NCBI GenBank assembly: GCA_024138015.1
Contig: JAMXBB010000011.1
Span: forward strand, 78,568,953 to 78,632,952
Length of the DNA stretch: 64,000 nt
Origin: Lumnitzera littorea
Lineage: Eukaryota; Streptophyta; Magnoliopsida; Myrtales; Combretaceae
Direction: 5' to 3'
Of the stretch, positions 12,287-23,997 are shown piece by piece. The notes under the pieces are model-generated. The model saw nothing but the letters and a program-made list of their open reading frames with translations, was not told where the DNA came from and searched no databases. The position numbers and the translations under genes were made by a program. Positions within the stretch are counted from its first letter, which is position 1; the number at the start of each line of letters is the position of its first letter.

Positions 12287-12298
12287 TACTATCAAAGT
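12287..12298 (+). other. Degenerate primer-binding site (element A)
   Basis: TACTATCAAAGT lies just inside the 5' LTR and corresponds to TGGTATCAGAGC, the plant initiator-Met tRNA primer site seen in better form in elements B and E. Several transitions separate it from the consensus. Confidence 0.55.
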
Positions 12299-12684
12299 GG
12301 AGGTTTCGTTTGAGTAAGTTGTATTTAAGTTTTTATGAAATAGTGTTTACTATGATAGTATGTTGAGGTGGAGTGAAGATTCATTGAAGTGTTCGCATAA
12401 GTTAAAGGGCATAGTAGTTGCTTTCATGTATACTCTATTTTGCACTATTTCGAACACCCGAAAATAGAGCAAGTTCCAGTTAGATTTATTGTTCTTTTGA
12501 GGAGTTGATGTGTTCATGAATCAATTGAACCTTTATGAGGGACAACTATGTGTTTGTTTGTATGGCGTGAGGAACCATATTTATTATTTCTTAAAATCTG
12601 AGTTGTTACTAAGTTTATCGCAGAAAATAACTGACCTAAGTGTTAACGCTGGAATTGGAGATGACAATAATAGTGTTGTCCACC

Positions 12685-13950
12685 ATGGCCAATAAGCCTA
12701 GGGCACCCCTAGGAGTACTAACAAAAGACTTAATGAAGTGGCCAATCTCTTAGTTGATTTAACTAGAGCTATTCATGCAATAGTTTATCGATTTGTTGAG
12801 GCCGTACGGAACACTCTACAAGATGCTTAACCTATTAGGGGACAGAACCCAACTTGATAAGTTCGAGGTGGAGGAGTAAGATGACAAGTACGATGAAGGA
12901 TTGACTTGGGAGATATAGACGATGAAGAAGAAGAAGAGCATAATGAGGAAGAAGAGCGAGTTCGAGTACCCTAAGCTGCCAACTATGTAGAGCTTTAGAT
13001 TCTAAGCTTCAATGGTTCTTGTAATGCTAATGATTATTTGGATTGGGACGAGAAAGTTGCGCGTATCTTGGATTATTACTAGTACGAGGATCGAGAGAAG
13101 GTGAGGACTGTTGCTATTTAGTTCTCAAGATAGTCGTAATGTGGTGGAAGAACTTCTAAAATATGAGGAGACAAGAAGGATTTAAGGAAGTTAATACTTG
13201 GCCTAAGATGAAGAGGATCCTTAGAAATAGGTTCGTACTAGACACCTATTTACAGGATACTTTTGCTCGGCTTCAACAACTGGGGCAAGGAGGCTGAATT
13301 GTTGATGAGTATATTTAAGAGTTCCAAATACTTATGATTCAATGTGAAGTAGATGAGCCATCAACTTGAATAGTATAGAGATTTCTTACTGGATTAAGAA
13401 ATGACATTCGAGATATTGTGAAACTTTAGCAATTCACTACAATGGATGAGGCCATACGAATAGCCCAACGAGTGGAGAGGTAGAGAAGGAGCAAAATACT
13501 GACTCAACCCCTAATGAGTCGACCTAGTCAGTTAAGTTGACCTACTTAAGGAAGCTACTAAGCTTAGTTAAGTACTTAACTGACTAGAAAGGTAGATGTC
13601 CAAGTCGAATAGAAAGGCTAACTTGATGGTGATGTGCTTGTGAGAACATATGAGAAAGGGTAAGGATTTAGAAAGAAGATTAGCCAAATGAAGTGCTTTA
13701 AGTGCCAAGGATTTAGGCACATGGCTACCCAGTATCTGAATCGAAGGACCATGATCATTAAGGGAGATGTCTCGAAGATTGAAGTAGATAGCAAAAATGA
13801 GGAGCTCGAGGAGGAGAAAGAAGTGGGAGATGACATTGATGTTAATGCTGACCTGATTGAGGAGGATGTGTTTGTAGAGGACTTAAATAAGTTGACTCTA
13901 GTTGTTCAACATGTAATGAGTATAGAACCCTTTACCGAAGAGGAGTAGAG
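12685..13950 (+). pseudogene. gag of element A
   Basis: The frame starts at ATG 12685 (MANKP...), at the same place as the gag starts of B and C. It runs through an acidic Asp/Glu-rich stretch near 12900-12960 and a capsid-like region (about 13020-13500; FARLQQL and VDEY blocks are visible) with many stops. The nucleocapsid zinc knuckle at 13694-13735 reads C-X2-C-X4-H-X4-Y, so the final Cys of the CCHC motif is replaced by Tyr. Capsid and RNA-binding protein in the intact family; not functional here. Confidence 0.8.
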
Positions 13951-13974
13951 AAATAACTTATTTTACATTACTTG

Positions 13975-16900
13975 CAAAGTGAATGGTCAGGTATGTGTGC
14001 TCATAGTAGATAGTAGGAGTTGCACCAATATAGCATTTGCCGACCTAATTAAGAAACTTAAGTTGTCGACCATTCTACATCCAAAGCCATATAAGTTACA
14101 TTGGTTGAATGAAAAGGGAGTACTACATGTCACTTAGCAAGTTCGACTGCCAATCTTTATTAGAAATTATTTTGATGACATCTTCTATGATGTATTGCCC
14201 ATGTCCACATCTCATGTGCTGCTCATTCGACTATGACTTTTGATAGGGGAGTTATACATGATGGATTCAAGAACACTTATGTGTTTAAGAAAGATGGGAG
14301 GAAGATTATGTTGAACCCCATGATGCCAAGTCAAGTTATCAATTTGCAGGCTAAACTTGCATAAGGATTAAGGAAGGCTTTGCTATTGACTAAAGCTAAA
14401 CTCTAAGAAGCTACTAAGGCTAACATGCCAACTTTTTTGTTGATCAGACAATTGCTAAAATTGAAGGAGTGGGGTAAACTATCCTTAAGGTTAAGCGAAC
14501 TATTGGAAGAGTATATCAACTTGTTCCCAAAACAGCTACCTAGAGGATTACCCCCATTTCGAGGCATTAAACACTACATTGACTTAATACCTGGTATTTC
14601 CCTACTAAACAAAAATTGGATGAAACCTGAATGAGTTACCGAACTTCAAAGACAAATCAATGAACTACTAAGGAAAGGATATGTGAAGGAAAGTCTAAGC
14701 TCCTGTACTGTACCTGTGTTACTTGTGCTAAAGAAGAATGGAACTTAGCGTACGTGTATAGATAGTAAAGTTGTCAACAAGATTACGATCAAGTACCAAT
14801 ACCCCATCTCGAGGCTAGATGATATGTTGGATGAACTGAATGGTGCGAGAGTATTTAGCAAAATAGATCTGAAGTCAGGATAACACCAAATTCGAATGAG
14901 ATAAGAGGATGAATGGAAAACTGCTTTCAAGAATTGACATAGCCTGTATAAATGGATGGTCATGCCTTTCAAGCTATCAAACGCTCCAAGCACTTTCATG
15001 AGGCTAATGAACCATGTTTTGAGAGATCTAATCAGGAAATTTGTTGTCATCTATTTTGACGACATCCTTGTTTATAGTGTCTATAGTGTTGACTTGGCAA
15101 TGCATACTGACTACCTTTACGCTGTTTTTGATGTTCTTTGAGCAAAGAGATTGTTCAAAAACTTGAAGAAATGTTGTTTCTGTTAGTAAAAAGTGATCTT
15201 CCTAGGCTATATGGTTGGTGGAAGAGGATTGAGAGTAGATGAAGAAAAGGTACGAGCTATTGTTGAGTGGTCGACCTTAACCTTTGGTGCCAAGGTGAGA
15301 AGTTTTCATGGATTGGCATCATTCTACCAACATTTTATATAAGGATTTAGTACCATTGTAGCGCCTTTGATTAAGTTGACTAAGAAGAATGTAGAGTTCA
15401 AGTAGGGAGAGAAAAAGGAGAGGAGTTTTACCAAGGTGAAAACATGGTTGATGTTTGACTTACTCTTGGCTCTATCAGACTTTGATAGAGCATTTGAGCT
15501 TAAATGTGATGCGTCGATTGTTAGCATCGAAGTTGTGTTGATGTAAGAAAGCCGATTTGTCGCTTATCATAACGATAAGCTTAAGGGAGCACAGTTAAAC
15601 TATTCTTTCGATAACGAAGAACTTTTGGCCTTGATTCGAGCTCTTCGCGTATGATAGCACTATTTTCTACTAAAAGAATTTGTCATATACATTGATCATG
15701 ATTCCTTAAGGCATTTACAAAGCCAATCCAAAATTTCCAAACGTCAAGCCCGATGGATTGAGTTCTTAGAGGGATTTAACTTGTCATTGAGTATAAACAA
15801 GGTAGGAAAAATGTAGTTATCGATGCTCTGTTGAGAAGACATGTTTTTCTCACCAAGCTGCAGACTAGATTGTTAAGTTTTGCTAGCATAAAAGAGCAGC
15901 ATTAGAATGTTCCTCATTTTGGAATTATATATAAGAACTATGGAGAGGGAAGAGCGATAGATGAGTACCATATAGAGGATGCTTATTTGTTTAGAGGTGG
16001 CAAGTTGTGTGTGCCTACCTGTTCAATGAGAGAGTTGTTGGTGAGAGAAACCTACAGTGGAGGACTCTTTAGACACTCTGGGGAGCGAAGGACGTAAAAG
16101 CTATTAAATGATAGATTCCTTTAGCCTAGAATGAAGTATGACATACATTGTGTGATTAAGAGATGTGCCATCTATAAGAAAGCAAAGTGCCGAGCAGAGT
16201 AAGCAAAAGCAATGCCTCCTGTTCCGACCAAACTATGGGTTGATTTAAGTATGGACTTTGTCCCTAGATTACCCCGTATTGCTCGAGGCAAAGATTTTGT
16301 CATGATTGTCGTAGATAGGTTCAACAAAACAGCACATTTTGCACCTTATACTAAAACTAACAATGCTTCAACTATTGCTTCTTTGTTTTTGTAGGAAGTA
16401 GTTCACTTGTACGGAGTATCATAGAGTGTGGTGTCATATCGAGACCCAAAATTTTTGAGCCATTTCTAGAGAACCCTCTAGTGTTAAATGGGAACCAAAT
16501 TGTTGTTTAGCACCTTTTGCCATCCCTAAACCAATTGCTATACTGAGGTGGTTAACTATACCTTAAGATCATTACTCTGAGCTACAGTGGAGAAGAACTT
16601 AACCGACTGGGATGTCTGCTTACCTGTAGTCAAATTGGCTTATAACAAGATAATACATGCCACCACCAAGCATGCCTCATTTGAAGTTATCTATGGTTTT
16701 AACCTCGAATAACCCCTTGATCACACCTCGATGCTGCCTATTGGCTTAGAAGATCTACAAGCAAAAACCCAAGCCCAGTCCATCCAGCAAATTTGCCAAC
16801 GAGTCACCTAACAAATTGATTGAGCCGCCATAAAACAAAAGGAGAAGAGCAAAGGAAGGAAGACTAAGCAGTTTCAGCTTGGAGATCAAGTATGGTTGCA

Positions 16901-17090
16901 CCCAAGTAAGGAAAGATTCCCTAATAAGAGGATGAACAAACCATTTACCTAAGTTGAAGGACTATTCAAAATACTCTAGAAAATCAACGATAATGCATAC
17001 CAACTTTAGCTTTTAGAAGGCTTTGGATTGTCAAATGTATTTAATGTTGCCAACCTCAATCCTTACTGACTCGAAAGGAACTTAGACGAA
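13975..17090 (+). pseudogene. pol of element A (protease-RT-RNase H-integrase)
   Basis: Protease: the active-site motif near 14005-14030 reads DSRSCTN where the family has DSGS. Reverse transcriptase (about 14640-15240): MPF, SNAPSTFMRLM and an intact YFDD at 15052-15063, but with stops at several normally conserved Trp/Gln/Arg positions. RNase H follows (about 15460-15720, CDAS and DHDSLRHL blocks). Integrase: a degraded zinc-binding region (about 16050-16190), then core acidic residues still visible in MDFVP (about 16252), YRDPKF (about 16436) and TEVVN (about 16545). The end is a NVANLNPY block before the polypurine tract. Many in-frame stops make it a pseudogene. Confidence 0.85.
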
Positions 17091-17120
17091 GACCAATTGG
17101 ATTTGATCCCAAATCTATTA

Positions 17121-17132
17121 GCTTGGCAGGGA
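17121..17132 (+). other. Polypurine tract of element A (degenerate)
   Basis: The GGCAGGGA segment directly precedes the 3' LTR start TGATAG. It corresponds to AGAGGGGA found at the same place in elements C and D. In the family this primes plus-strand DNA synthesis. Confidence 0.6.
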
Positions 17133-18066
17133 TGATAGGAATCATACCACTGAACTCTTAGCTCGTACTCGAGCCTGAAGGCTAGAATGCATGGCCAGGC
17201 GAATTCTTTCCTTAAGACCCACCATCGAGGAGTTCAAGCTACTACAATTTGCCAACCTGATGCCTTGACTGAACCGAACCAAACCCTCTCGCACTCATCA
17301 TTCATCTTCAACTGCCTACTTAAACTGCACTTGAATGTCAGCTCATCTCATCCGACCATCAGCTTAATGGACTTGAATCCAAGCCATACTGAAAGTGTCT
17401 GAGGTGAATTCACCTTAGAAGAATTATCTACTTGGCTTGTCACAGCTAACCTACGATTCCTAGTAGGCATGTCGACTCTGTAGAAACCAAACTAATCATA
17501 CATAATTATCTTTTCTACTAAAAAACTATCCACTCACAACGAGCCACATGTCTGAGCAACCATGTGATAGAATCTTCCATATAAGATGCTCATTTTATTA
17601 TATTTTCAATTATATCCTTATTATTCTTTGTACATTACTGCTTTTAGATAATATCCTTTTTAGTCTTTTCCATTTTTAGATAGGTTACCTTAGTTTTTCG
17701 AGTATAAATACCTACTGTACATGTAGCCGTAATGATCTTATCATCATCATCAATATATTCAATATACTTCTTTGTGAGTACTGCTCTTGTTAGCTTGTTT
17801 ACTTACCTTACTCTTATCCTAACCTTTTAACAAGGTTAGGTAGAGAGTAACCTCATTGGACCACCTTGTGTGTCACAAAAAGTTGTACTGTAAGTTCTCA
17901 AAAGTTCTATTGGTGCATCATATCTTGTGGAACTAATAGTGGGTTTGCTTATATTTTACATTTCTTGTTGTTTTCGCATCCTTCTATCACCTTTTTCAAG
18001 CTTTTTGTAAGCTTAGACTTACTCCAACGATTGACCTTGTTTATTTTCGACTACGATTCTGCATCA
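17133..18066 (+). repeat. 3' LTR of element A
   Basis: Begins TGATAGGAATCA and ends TTCTGCATCA. It aligns with 11357-12283 but is visibly diverged, which suggests an old insertion. Its TATA-like box is at 17703-17709. Confidence 0.85.
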
Positions 18067-18071
18067 AGAAG
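18067..18071. repeat. Target-site duplication AGAAG, right copy (element A)
   Basis: Identical to 11352-11356. See element A. Confidence 0.8.
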
Positions 18072-18837
18072 GATCATTTAATGCAAACAAGTACCTCCTC
18101 AAGTGTATTGTACGAGAAATATGGTGTTAAGATATGTTCCTTAGGACTTGGTCCATAATAAGTTGACTAATTCTTTACAAACATAATTGTAGGCATAAGC
18201 GTGATTAGTAAATGAGCTTAATTTTGAACCCTTTTCAACCTAAGCAAATAAGCTTAAGAACTCCCTCATTAACTAATGCTATAAACCATCTAATCTAAGA
18301 ATCATTAACTCATTTTTTGCTAAATGTTAGAAGAGACCTAATGAATTCATATTGTGATGTATCTATGACTCAAGTAATAAGGTCTATAAGGAAACCCCTT
18401 CTTGTCTCCCAAGATCAACCAATTTGGAGCTAGGGCTAAATCTTTCTATGAATCAAAGATACCTTTTCAAACAACATTCAAAGTAATTGAAGAAATGACC
18501 ACATTTGCACCACCTCAAATTTTGAATCATATTTAATTTATTGTCAATGCTTTTACATTTATTAGGCAATAATTGTACTTAATTCATTATGAATTAGCAT
18601 TACTTAATGAATGAAGGATAAACATACTTATGTAGATAAGAGTTAATTAGGAACACAGAAATTTGAGTTCACTTTACAATAAAAAAAAAATGGTAAAAAG
18701 AATATATGATCTATGACTTAAATGATTGTGAAATTTTGCTTGTGGATAAACAAGAAAACTTAAGTTTGATTAGGTAGATAGAGAGAGAGGTCTTTTTTTT
18801 TTTTCCCCTTCTTTTAGGTTGTATATGTGTATGTGTT

Positions 18838-18860
18838 GGGGTGGGGGGTAGGGGTAGGGT
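18838..18860 (+). other. G-rich run, possible G-quadruplex
   Basis: GGGGTGGGGGGTAGGGGTAGGG-type sequence with four G runs, very similar to the run at 9801-9828. A pyrimidine tract ends shortly before it. Confidence 0.6.
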
Positions 18861-19187
18861 TTGTGTGCATGTGATTTTATTTAGCATGTAACCATGTTTA
18901 GGTACATCTCACACTTTACCTTTTTTTTTTTAGGAAAAGTTAAGAAGATTTGCAAACTTGGTGCCTAAATGGGAGAATTAAGAATATGAAGTTTTTCACT
19001 TGCTTCATTTACATGTTCCTATAAATTATTCAAACAAAGTTAGTAAACTAAGTCTTAACACCATAAGGTGTTTATTAAGATTATTTGAATGAAGTCATGC
19101 CAAATTATTCCTCTACAATTAGTAGGAACTTGAATTAACACTACTTAGTAAAGTTATAGTATAGGTGAGGTGGTGCTTTTAGTATGG

Positions 19188-19385
19188 AAGATTTTGTTCA
19201 ACTTAATTAGAAGGTTTTAAAAGAAACGTAAGAATGGAAATTCGAAGGCATACATATAATTTCATTTTTAAGATTTCTATAAAGTTAAGATTTTGTCCAA
19301 CTTAATTAGAAGGTTCTAAAAGAAATGTAAGAATGGAAATTCCAAGGCATACATATGATTTCCTTTTTAAGATTTCTATAAAACT
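19188..19385. repeat. Tandem duplication, 99-bp unit
   Basis: AAGATTTTGTTCAACTTAAT at 19188 recurs as AAGATTTTGTCCAACTTAAT at 19287. The copies stay collinear through AAGATTTCTATAAA at their ends, with few differences, so it is younger than the 121-bp and 107-bp duplications. Confidence 0.9.
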
Positions 19386-19964
19386 AAGTAGTGTTTTGCA
19401 CTAGTGGTTTAAGAATTTGTCACTATCTTATATATGCATCCCTCCTTCTCCATAGATTGTAGTTAGATGAAGAAGAATATGAATATGGAATGAAATAATG
19501 CTATGTTAACCATTTTGTGAGTTTTGTTATGCATGTCTCATTTGATCCTTCCTTACATATTTGAATAAGATTTTCTAACTAAAAATCAGCACAACTAGTG
19601 AATATTAGTGTTGAAAGTTGCACTTTTCTCTTTGTAGCTATGGTATTAGGAAACCCTCTTAACTTATTACACATAAAGGAACTCTTCAAGAGATGTTACC
19701 TTTAAATCGAGTAATCTCATTCTTGATGTCACTCTTTTCAAAATATTTTGGAGCATCTTACCAAAGATGCCTTTCATAAGGTGGACGCTCCCTTATTTAT
19801 TTATTTATTTATTTTTTGCCAATCTCCTTTTGTTGCAAGATCTTCTCCTACATTCAATTAAACTTGGCTTCTAAGGGCTAAGTACTCCTTATAAGGAGAG
19901 GGAGCTAACATATCTAATACAATACTAAGTTAGTGTAGGCATTTTAGGATGTTTTATGGGGTGG

Positions 19965-20400
19965 TGGGAGGTAAAAGGGTTCATAGCAATTGGTGGTAGT
20001 GCAACAATGATGGCATAATGTTGTAATGATAGTGGTAGTAATAGTGATGCTAATGATATTGGTGTAAGAGTAGGATTGATAATGTTGGTGGTGGGTAACA
20101 ATTGTGGTAGTGTCCATACCAATGATGGTGGGAATTATAGTGATGGTAGTAGCATAATAGGGGTGACAATGGTGGCAATGGCAATGATGATGTTGATTGT
20201 GCAAAAGTCATGGTGGTGGTACGGATGTAATGTTATACTAATGATACAGTGATGTAGTGATAGTAGTGTAGGGGCGAGGTTTATGATGACAGTGGTGGTA
20301 CGATGGTAAAGATAATGGTGGTGATAGTAATAGTAGTAGCAATAATTGGTGTAAGGGTAGTAGCAATTGTAATAGTGTAGTGTTAGTGTAATTTTAATGA
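19965..20400. repeat. Imperfect GTG/GTA/GAT-rich low-complexity tract
   Basis: About 430 bases made mostly of GTG, GTA, ATG and AAT triplet-like words (GTGGTGGTAGTAATAGTGATG style). The plus strand is strongly rich in G and T and poor in C. It is a decayed trinucleotide-type microsatellite rather than coding sequence. Confidence 0.75.
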
Positions 20401-21599
20401 TGGTAGAAAATTGTCCCATAATCATAAGAGTTATTTCTTGTTCAAAAGGTGATGCAGCATGTTGCATGATGAGGCACACAATATGTGTGAAAATAAACTT
20501 CCAATATTCATATAATTCAATTATTTTTAATAATTCGTAGTATAGCCTATCCATAGGTAAGAAATAATCGTAATAACTATGGAAAATACATAAAATAAAG
20601 ATATTTATGGATAATCTAACATCTTAGAAAATTACAAAGAAATCATCCTAATATCTTAAGAAAATGTATTTCCTTATCTATAAAGATTCTAATATCTTTG
20701 AAGTGCCAAATAAGGAAATAAAATATATGAAAGATGAAGATGAGTAATCCATAAGCTAAAGATGTGTGGGAACAAATAATCCAAAATCACAAGTTGAACT
20801 TGATATTAAAGTCAATCAAAAGCTTTAATGAAGCCTAATCTGGAGTTAGAAACTCAAGTTTGGTGCAACTTCTTTCCGTGCCAATCAATAGCTACTAACT
20901 TTAGCCTTGTTATCTTTTGGTCTTCACCATATAGTTTCCAAGTAAGGAAAACTATATAATATCTTGTGCCATAATAAGGAAAGATACATAATATTTTGCC
21001 CATTAATTTGAAGTAACTAAAATCTTTTGAAATTATTCCTATGGACTCCATATATGAAACAAAATATATTATGTACAATCTAAGAACTAAAACACATCCA
21101 AACCACATCTTGACTTCCTCAAATTGCAAAAGAAATATTTTCTACTAAAGACACCATAAAGACATCTAATAACCCAAGATCAACATAGAATCAAAAGTTT
21201 CATCCAAAAGCAGAGATATCAATTAGAAGCTAAAATTGTAGAAGTATATGTTTAAAAGTAAATATTAGAGACATGTAAATCAAAAGCTTGCGAGTCAAAA
21301 GCTTCTTGATAAAGGCTTATAGCTTGGTTTTGATTTTGATGGATAATGTAGGGACAAATGATTATATGTTGTTTTTCAACTACTTGCATTAAAAAGAATA
21401 AGCAATACTACCTAATAGAAGGTAATAGTTATTCTCTATTTACAAAAAAAAAAAAAAAAAAAAAGGCTATGTTCCTAAAATAGTTATTTCCCTCTCAAAT
21501 TTCAAGGAAATAAGGGAATAGAGACTTTAATGACTATTCTCTTTTCTTCTATATAACTTTGAAGTAAATGGGTTATAATACTATATGTTTCTACTATTA

Positions 21600-21688
21600 T
21601 AGTATAAAACATGTATCCACTTGAAGTGATTCCAATGAAGGATCAAATTGATCTTATCACTCCCCAGGTCATAGTTTTTGCTCTTAAG
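21600..21688. repeat. Left part of degenerate tandem array
   Basis: The block GATCAAATTGATCTTATCA ... TCATAGTTTTTGCTCTTAAG matches units at 30775 onwards (GATCAAGGTGATCTTATCA ... TCATAGCTTTTGCTC). The array was split by element B. Confidence 0.65.
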
Positions 21689-22524
21689 TAGTGCGAACTG
21701 TAACTAAGAACAAATAAGACCGGTCGCTGGATAAGTCCGAGCTTGCAGAAAGCTTGAAAGAAAGTGATGGGGTATGTATGAAGGGACAAATGGAAATGAA
21801 GAGTAAGCAAAAACCCACGAATAGCTCCAAAGGATGTGACACACTAATGAAACTTCTGAAGACTTACGGCACAATTTGATATGACGCATGAATTGGTCCA
21901 GTGAGATTACTCGTTACCTAATCTTGCTCAAGGGTTAAGATAAGAGTGATGCCGGGAGTAAATAGATAGTGTTTACGTAAGGAAGAAAAATACTCAAGTG
22001 TATTAATGATAATTTGATTCTCTTTTACAGTTATAAGTACAAGAGTATTTATATCCATAAGTTAGGGTAACTTACCTAAAAGAGAAGAGACAAAAAGGGC
22101 ATTTTTTAAGGAAGTAATGTATAAGATACAAAAGGGTAAAAATGAATATAAAAAAAAAAAATTATTGGTACAACGGATTCTACACATCATTCTGTACATA
22201 TGGCAATGCTGTATTGGTTTATTTGAATAGGGGTGGCTTGGTTAGTTTGGACTCTTTCTCTCAATATCTTGGCAAGGGTATGGTTGAGTAAGCAATTGGA
22301 AAGGCATGTATGAGAATGAAGATGGGCTGTTGTCTCGGCCTTCCGCTTCTCGGTACATAACATATGAGAAATAGGCAGTCATTCGACTTGGCAAGTAGAA
22401 TGGGTCGGTAAGGAAATATTTGGCCTCTGCATGAGTTGGTTGGAATAGGAGGATTCGTCTTGCCAGTCTCTTTAGCCTCAGGGCTCGGCTGTAGGTTAGT
22501 GGTCCGGTAGCTTAATTCCCATTA
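21689..22524 (-). repeat. 3' LTR of element B
   Basis: Collinear with 29850-30729 (shared GGTCGCTGGATAAGTCC and GCTTGCAGAAAGCTTGAAAG blocks). The minus-strand start TAATGGGAATTAAG is a mutated form of TGATGGGAATCAGG. A minus-strand TATAAATA is at 22046-22053. Confidence 0.85.
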
Positions 22525-22533
22525 TTCCCTCCA
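22525..22533 (-). other. Polypurine tract of element B
   Basis: On the minus strand GGAGGGAA directly precedes the 3' LTR. It is the counterpart of AGAGGGGA in elements C and D. Confidence 0.65.
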
Positions 22534-23997
22534 GGTTGTTTTAGATTTAGGATCAAATCCAAATGGTCTTCGTTTAGCTTTCTGTCAGGGTAATACGGAT
22601 TGCATTTGACAACATTGAAGGTGTCAGAAACCCTATAGTCCTTGGGTAACTCCAATTTGTAGGTATTATGATTGATCTTCTGGAGGATCTCAAAAGGTCC
22701 TTCCGCCTTTGTAGATAATTTGTTTCTTCTCTTGTTCAGAAACCATTCCTTGCTGAGGTTCAGCCATACTAAGTCTCTTGGCTAGAATTGTTTAGCCGTC
22801 CTACTTTTGGTTTTCTCTCGCATTCTTTTAGTAGCTTGGTCGATGTGTTGAGTGATTTTTTCATAAATGTACTAAAGGGATTATTCTCTAGCCTTCGCAT
22901 TAGGGTCTTCTTGTGGGGGTATAAGTGTGGGGGTATGATTGAGGGGAAACTCGAGATTGAAACCATAAACCACTTTGAAGGAAGTCTGCTTAGTAGTGTC
23001 ATGTACTATCCAGTTGTAAGTGAATTCGATCATTGGTAAGTAGATGTCCTCATCAGCTAAATTCTTGCCTACTACAGCTTGGAGCAGTGATTCTAAAGTG
23101 TAATTAACTACCTCTATTTGGCCATCAGTTTGGGGGGCGACAGGAAGTACTGAATAATAGTTTGGTCCCCATCCGACACCATAAGGTCCTTTTGAAATGG
23201 CTCAAGAACTTTAAATTCCTATCAGAGACTACACTCCTTGGTACGCCATGTAATCACACAATCACCTACAAGAAAAGAAAAGCAATAACTGAAGCGTCAT
23301 TAGTTTTTGAGCAAGGCACAAAGTGTGCTATTTTGCTAAAACGATCCATGATAATCATTATAGAATCTTTGCCTTAGATAGTTCGTGGTAGCCTGAGAAC
23401 AAAGTCCATGCTTAATTTAGTTCATGGTTTCATCAGAACAGGTAAAGGCATTGCTTTCCCTTATTTGGCTCGGCACTTAGCCCTCTTTTACACGGTACAG
23501 CTATCGACAACTCAGTGTACATCTCTCCTCATCCTCAGCCAGTAGAATTGACCATTCAACAATTCACAGGTCCTTTCTCCAAAATGTCCAAAGAGTCCTC
23601 TACTGTAGGCTTCCCGGATCAATAGTTTCTGCAGTGAATAGATCGGCACGCATAATTTTCTACCTCAGAACAAGCAACCATCCTTCACATGATACTCATT
23701 CACTGTCCTTCCATCAATGCATCGCATGACTATGGGTCCAAAGTATAGATCCTTAGAATACTGCTCTTTGATACTTATAAAGCCAAACAGCCTGCTCTGC
23801 AGTTCAAGTAAAAGCACATGTTACTTTAAAAGAGCATATGCAACTACGTTGCTTTTTCCTTACCTGTATTTAATCAAGAAATTGAATCCTTCAAGGAATT
23901 CAACGAATTCAACAAATTCAACCCATCTCACCTACCGCTTCAATAGCTTGGTCTGATTTCAGAAGTATCTTAATGATTCATGGTCAGTATATATGAC
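22534..23997 (-). pseudogene. 3' part of pol of element B (RNase H end, integrase)
   Basis: Reading on the minus strand, the segment starts with the end of RNase H (DHESLRY block near 23970), then a tether region and an integrase with zinc-binding and core parts (about 23000-23700) similar to element C, and ends before the polypurine tract. Stops and frame changes are frequent. It is separated from the rest of pol by the 2.7-kb insert. Confidence 0.75.

Larger units (their letters stand above)
11357..18066 (+). mobile_element. Ty3/gypsy LTR retrotransposon, element A, full length but dead
   Basis: A 6.7-kb element with two related LTRs (11357-12283, 17133-18066) and 5-bp target duplications. 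Gag, protease, reverse transcriptase, RNase H and integrase follow in the order typical of Ty3/gypsy (RT before integrase). Every domain is recognisable but broken by many stop codons and some frameshifts, so it cannot be autonomous. I saw no clear chromodomain after the integrase, and the clade is left open. It is closely related in LTR termini and protein sequence to elements B, C and D in this window. Confidence 0.88.
18072..21688. other. Intergenic region between elements A and B
   Basis: No gene is supported. It contains a G-rich run (18838-18860), a 99-bp tandem duplication (19188-19385), a long GTG/GAT-rich low-complexity tract (about 19965-20400) and a poly(A) run of about 21 bases (21444-21464). 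Open frames over the low-complexity tract (Tyr/His/Thr-rich, minus strand) are artefacts of composition. Confidence 0.65.

Noticed and set aside
20135..20554. 139-codon minus-strand frame rich in Tyr, His and Thr
   Set aside because: Produced by the GTG/GAT-rich low-complexity tract; no domain.
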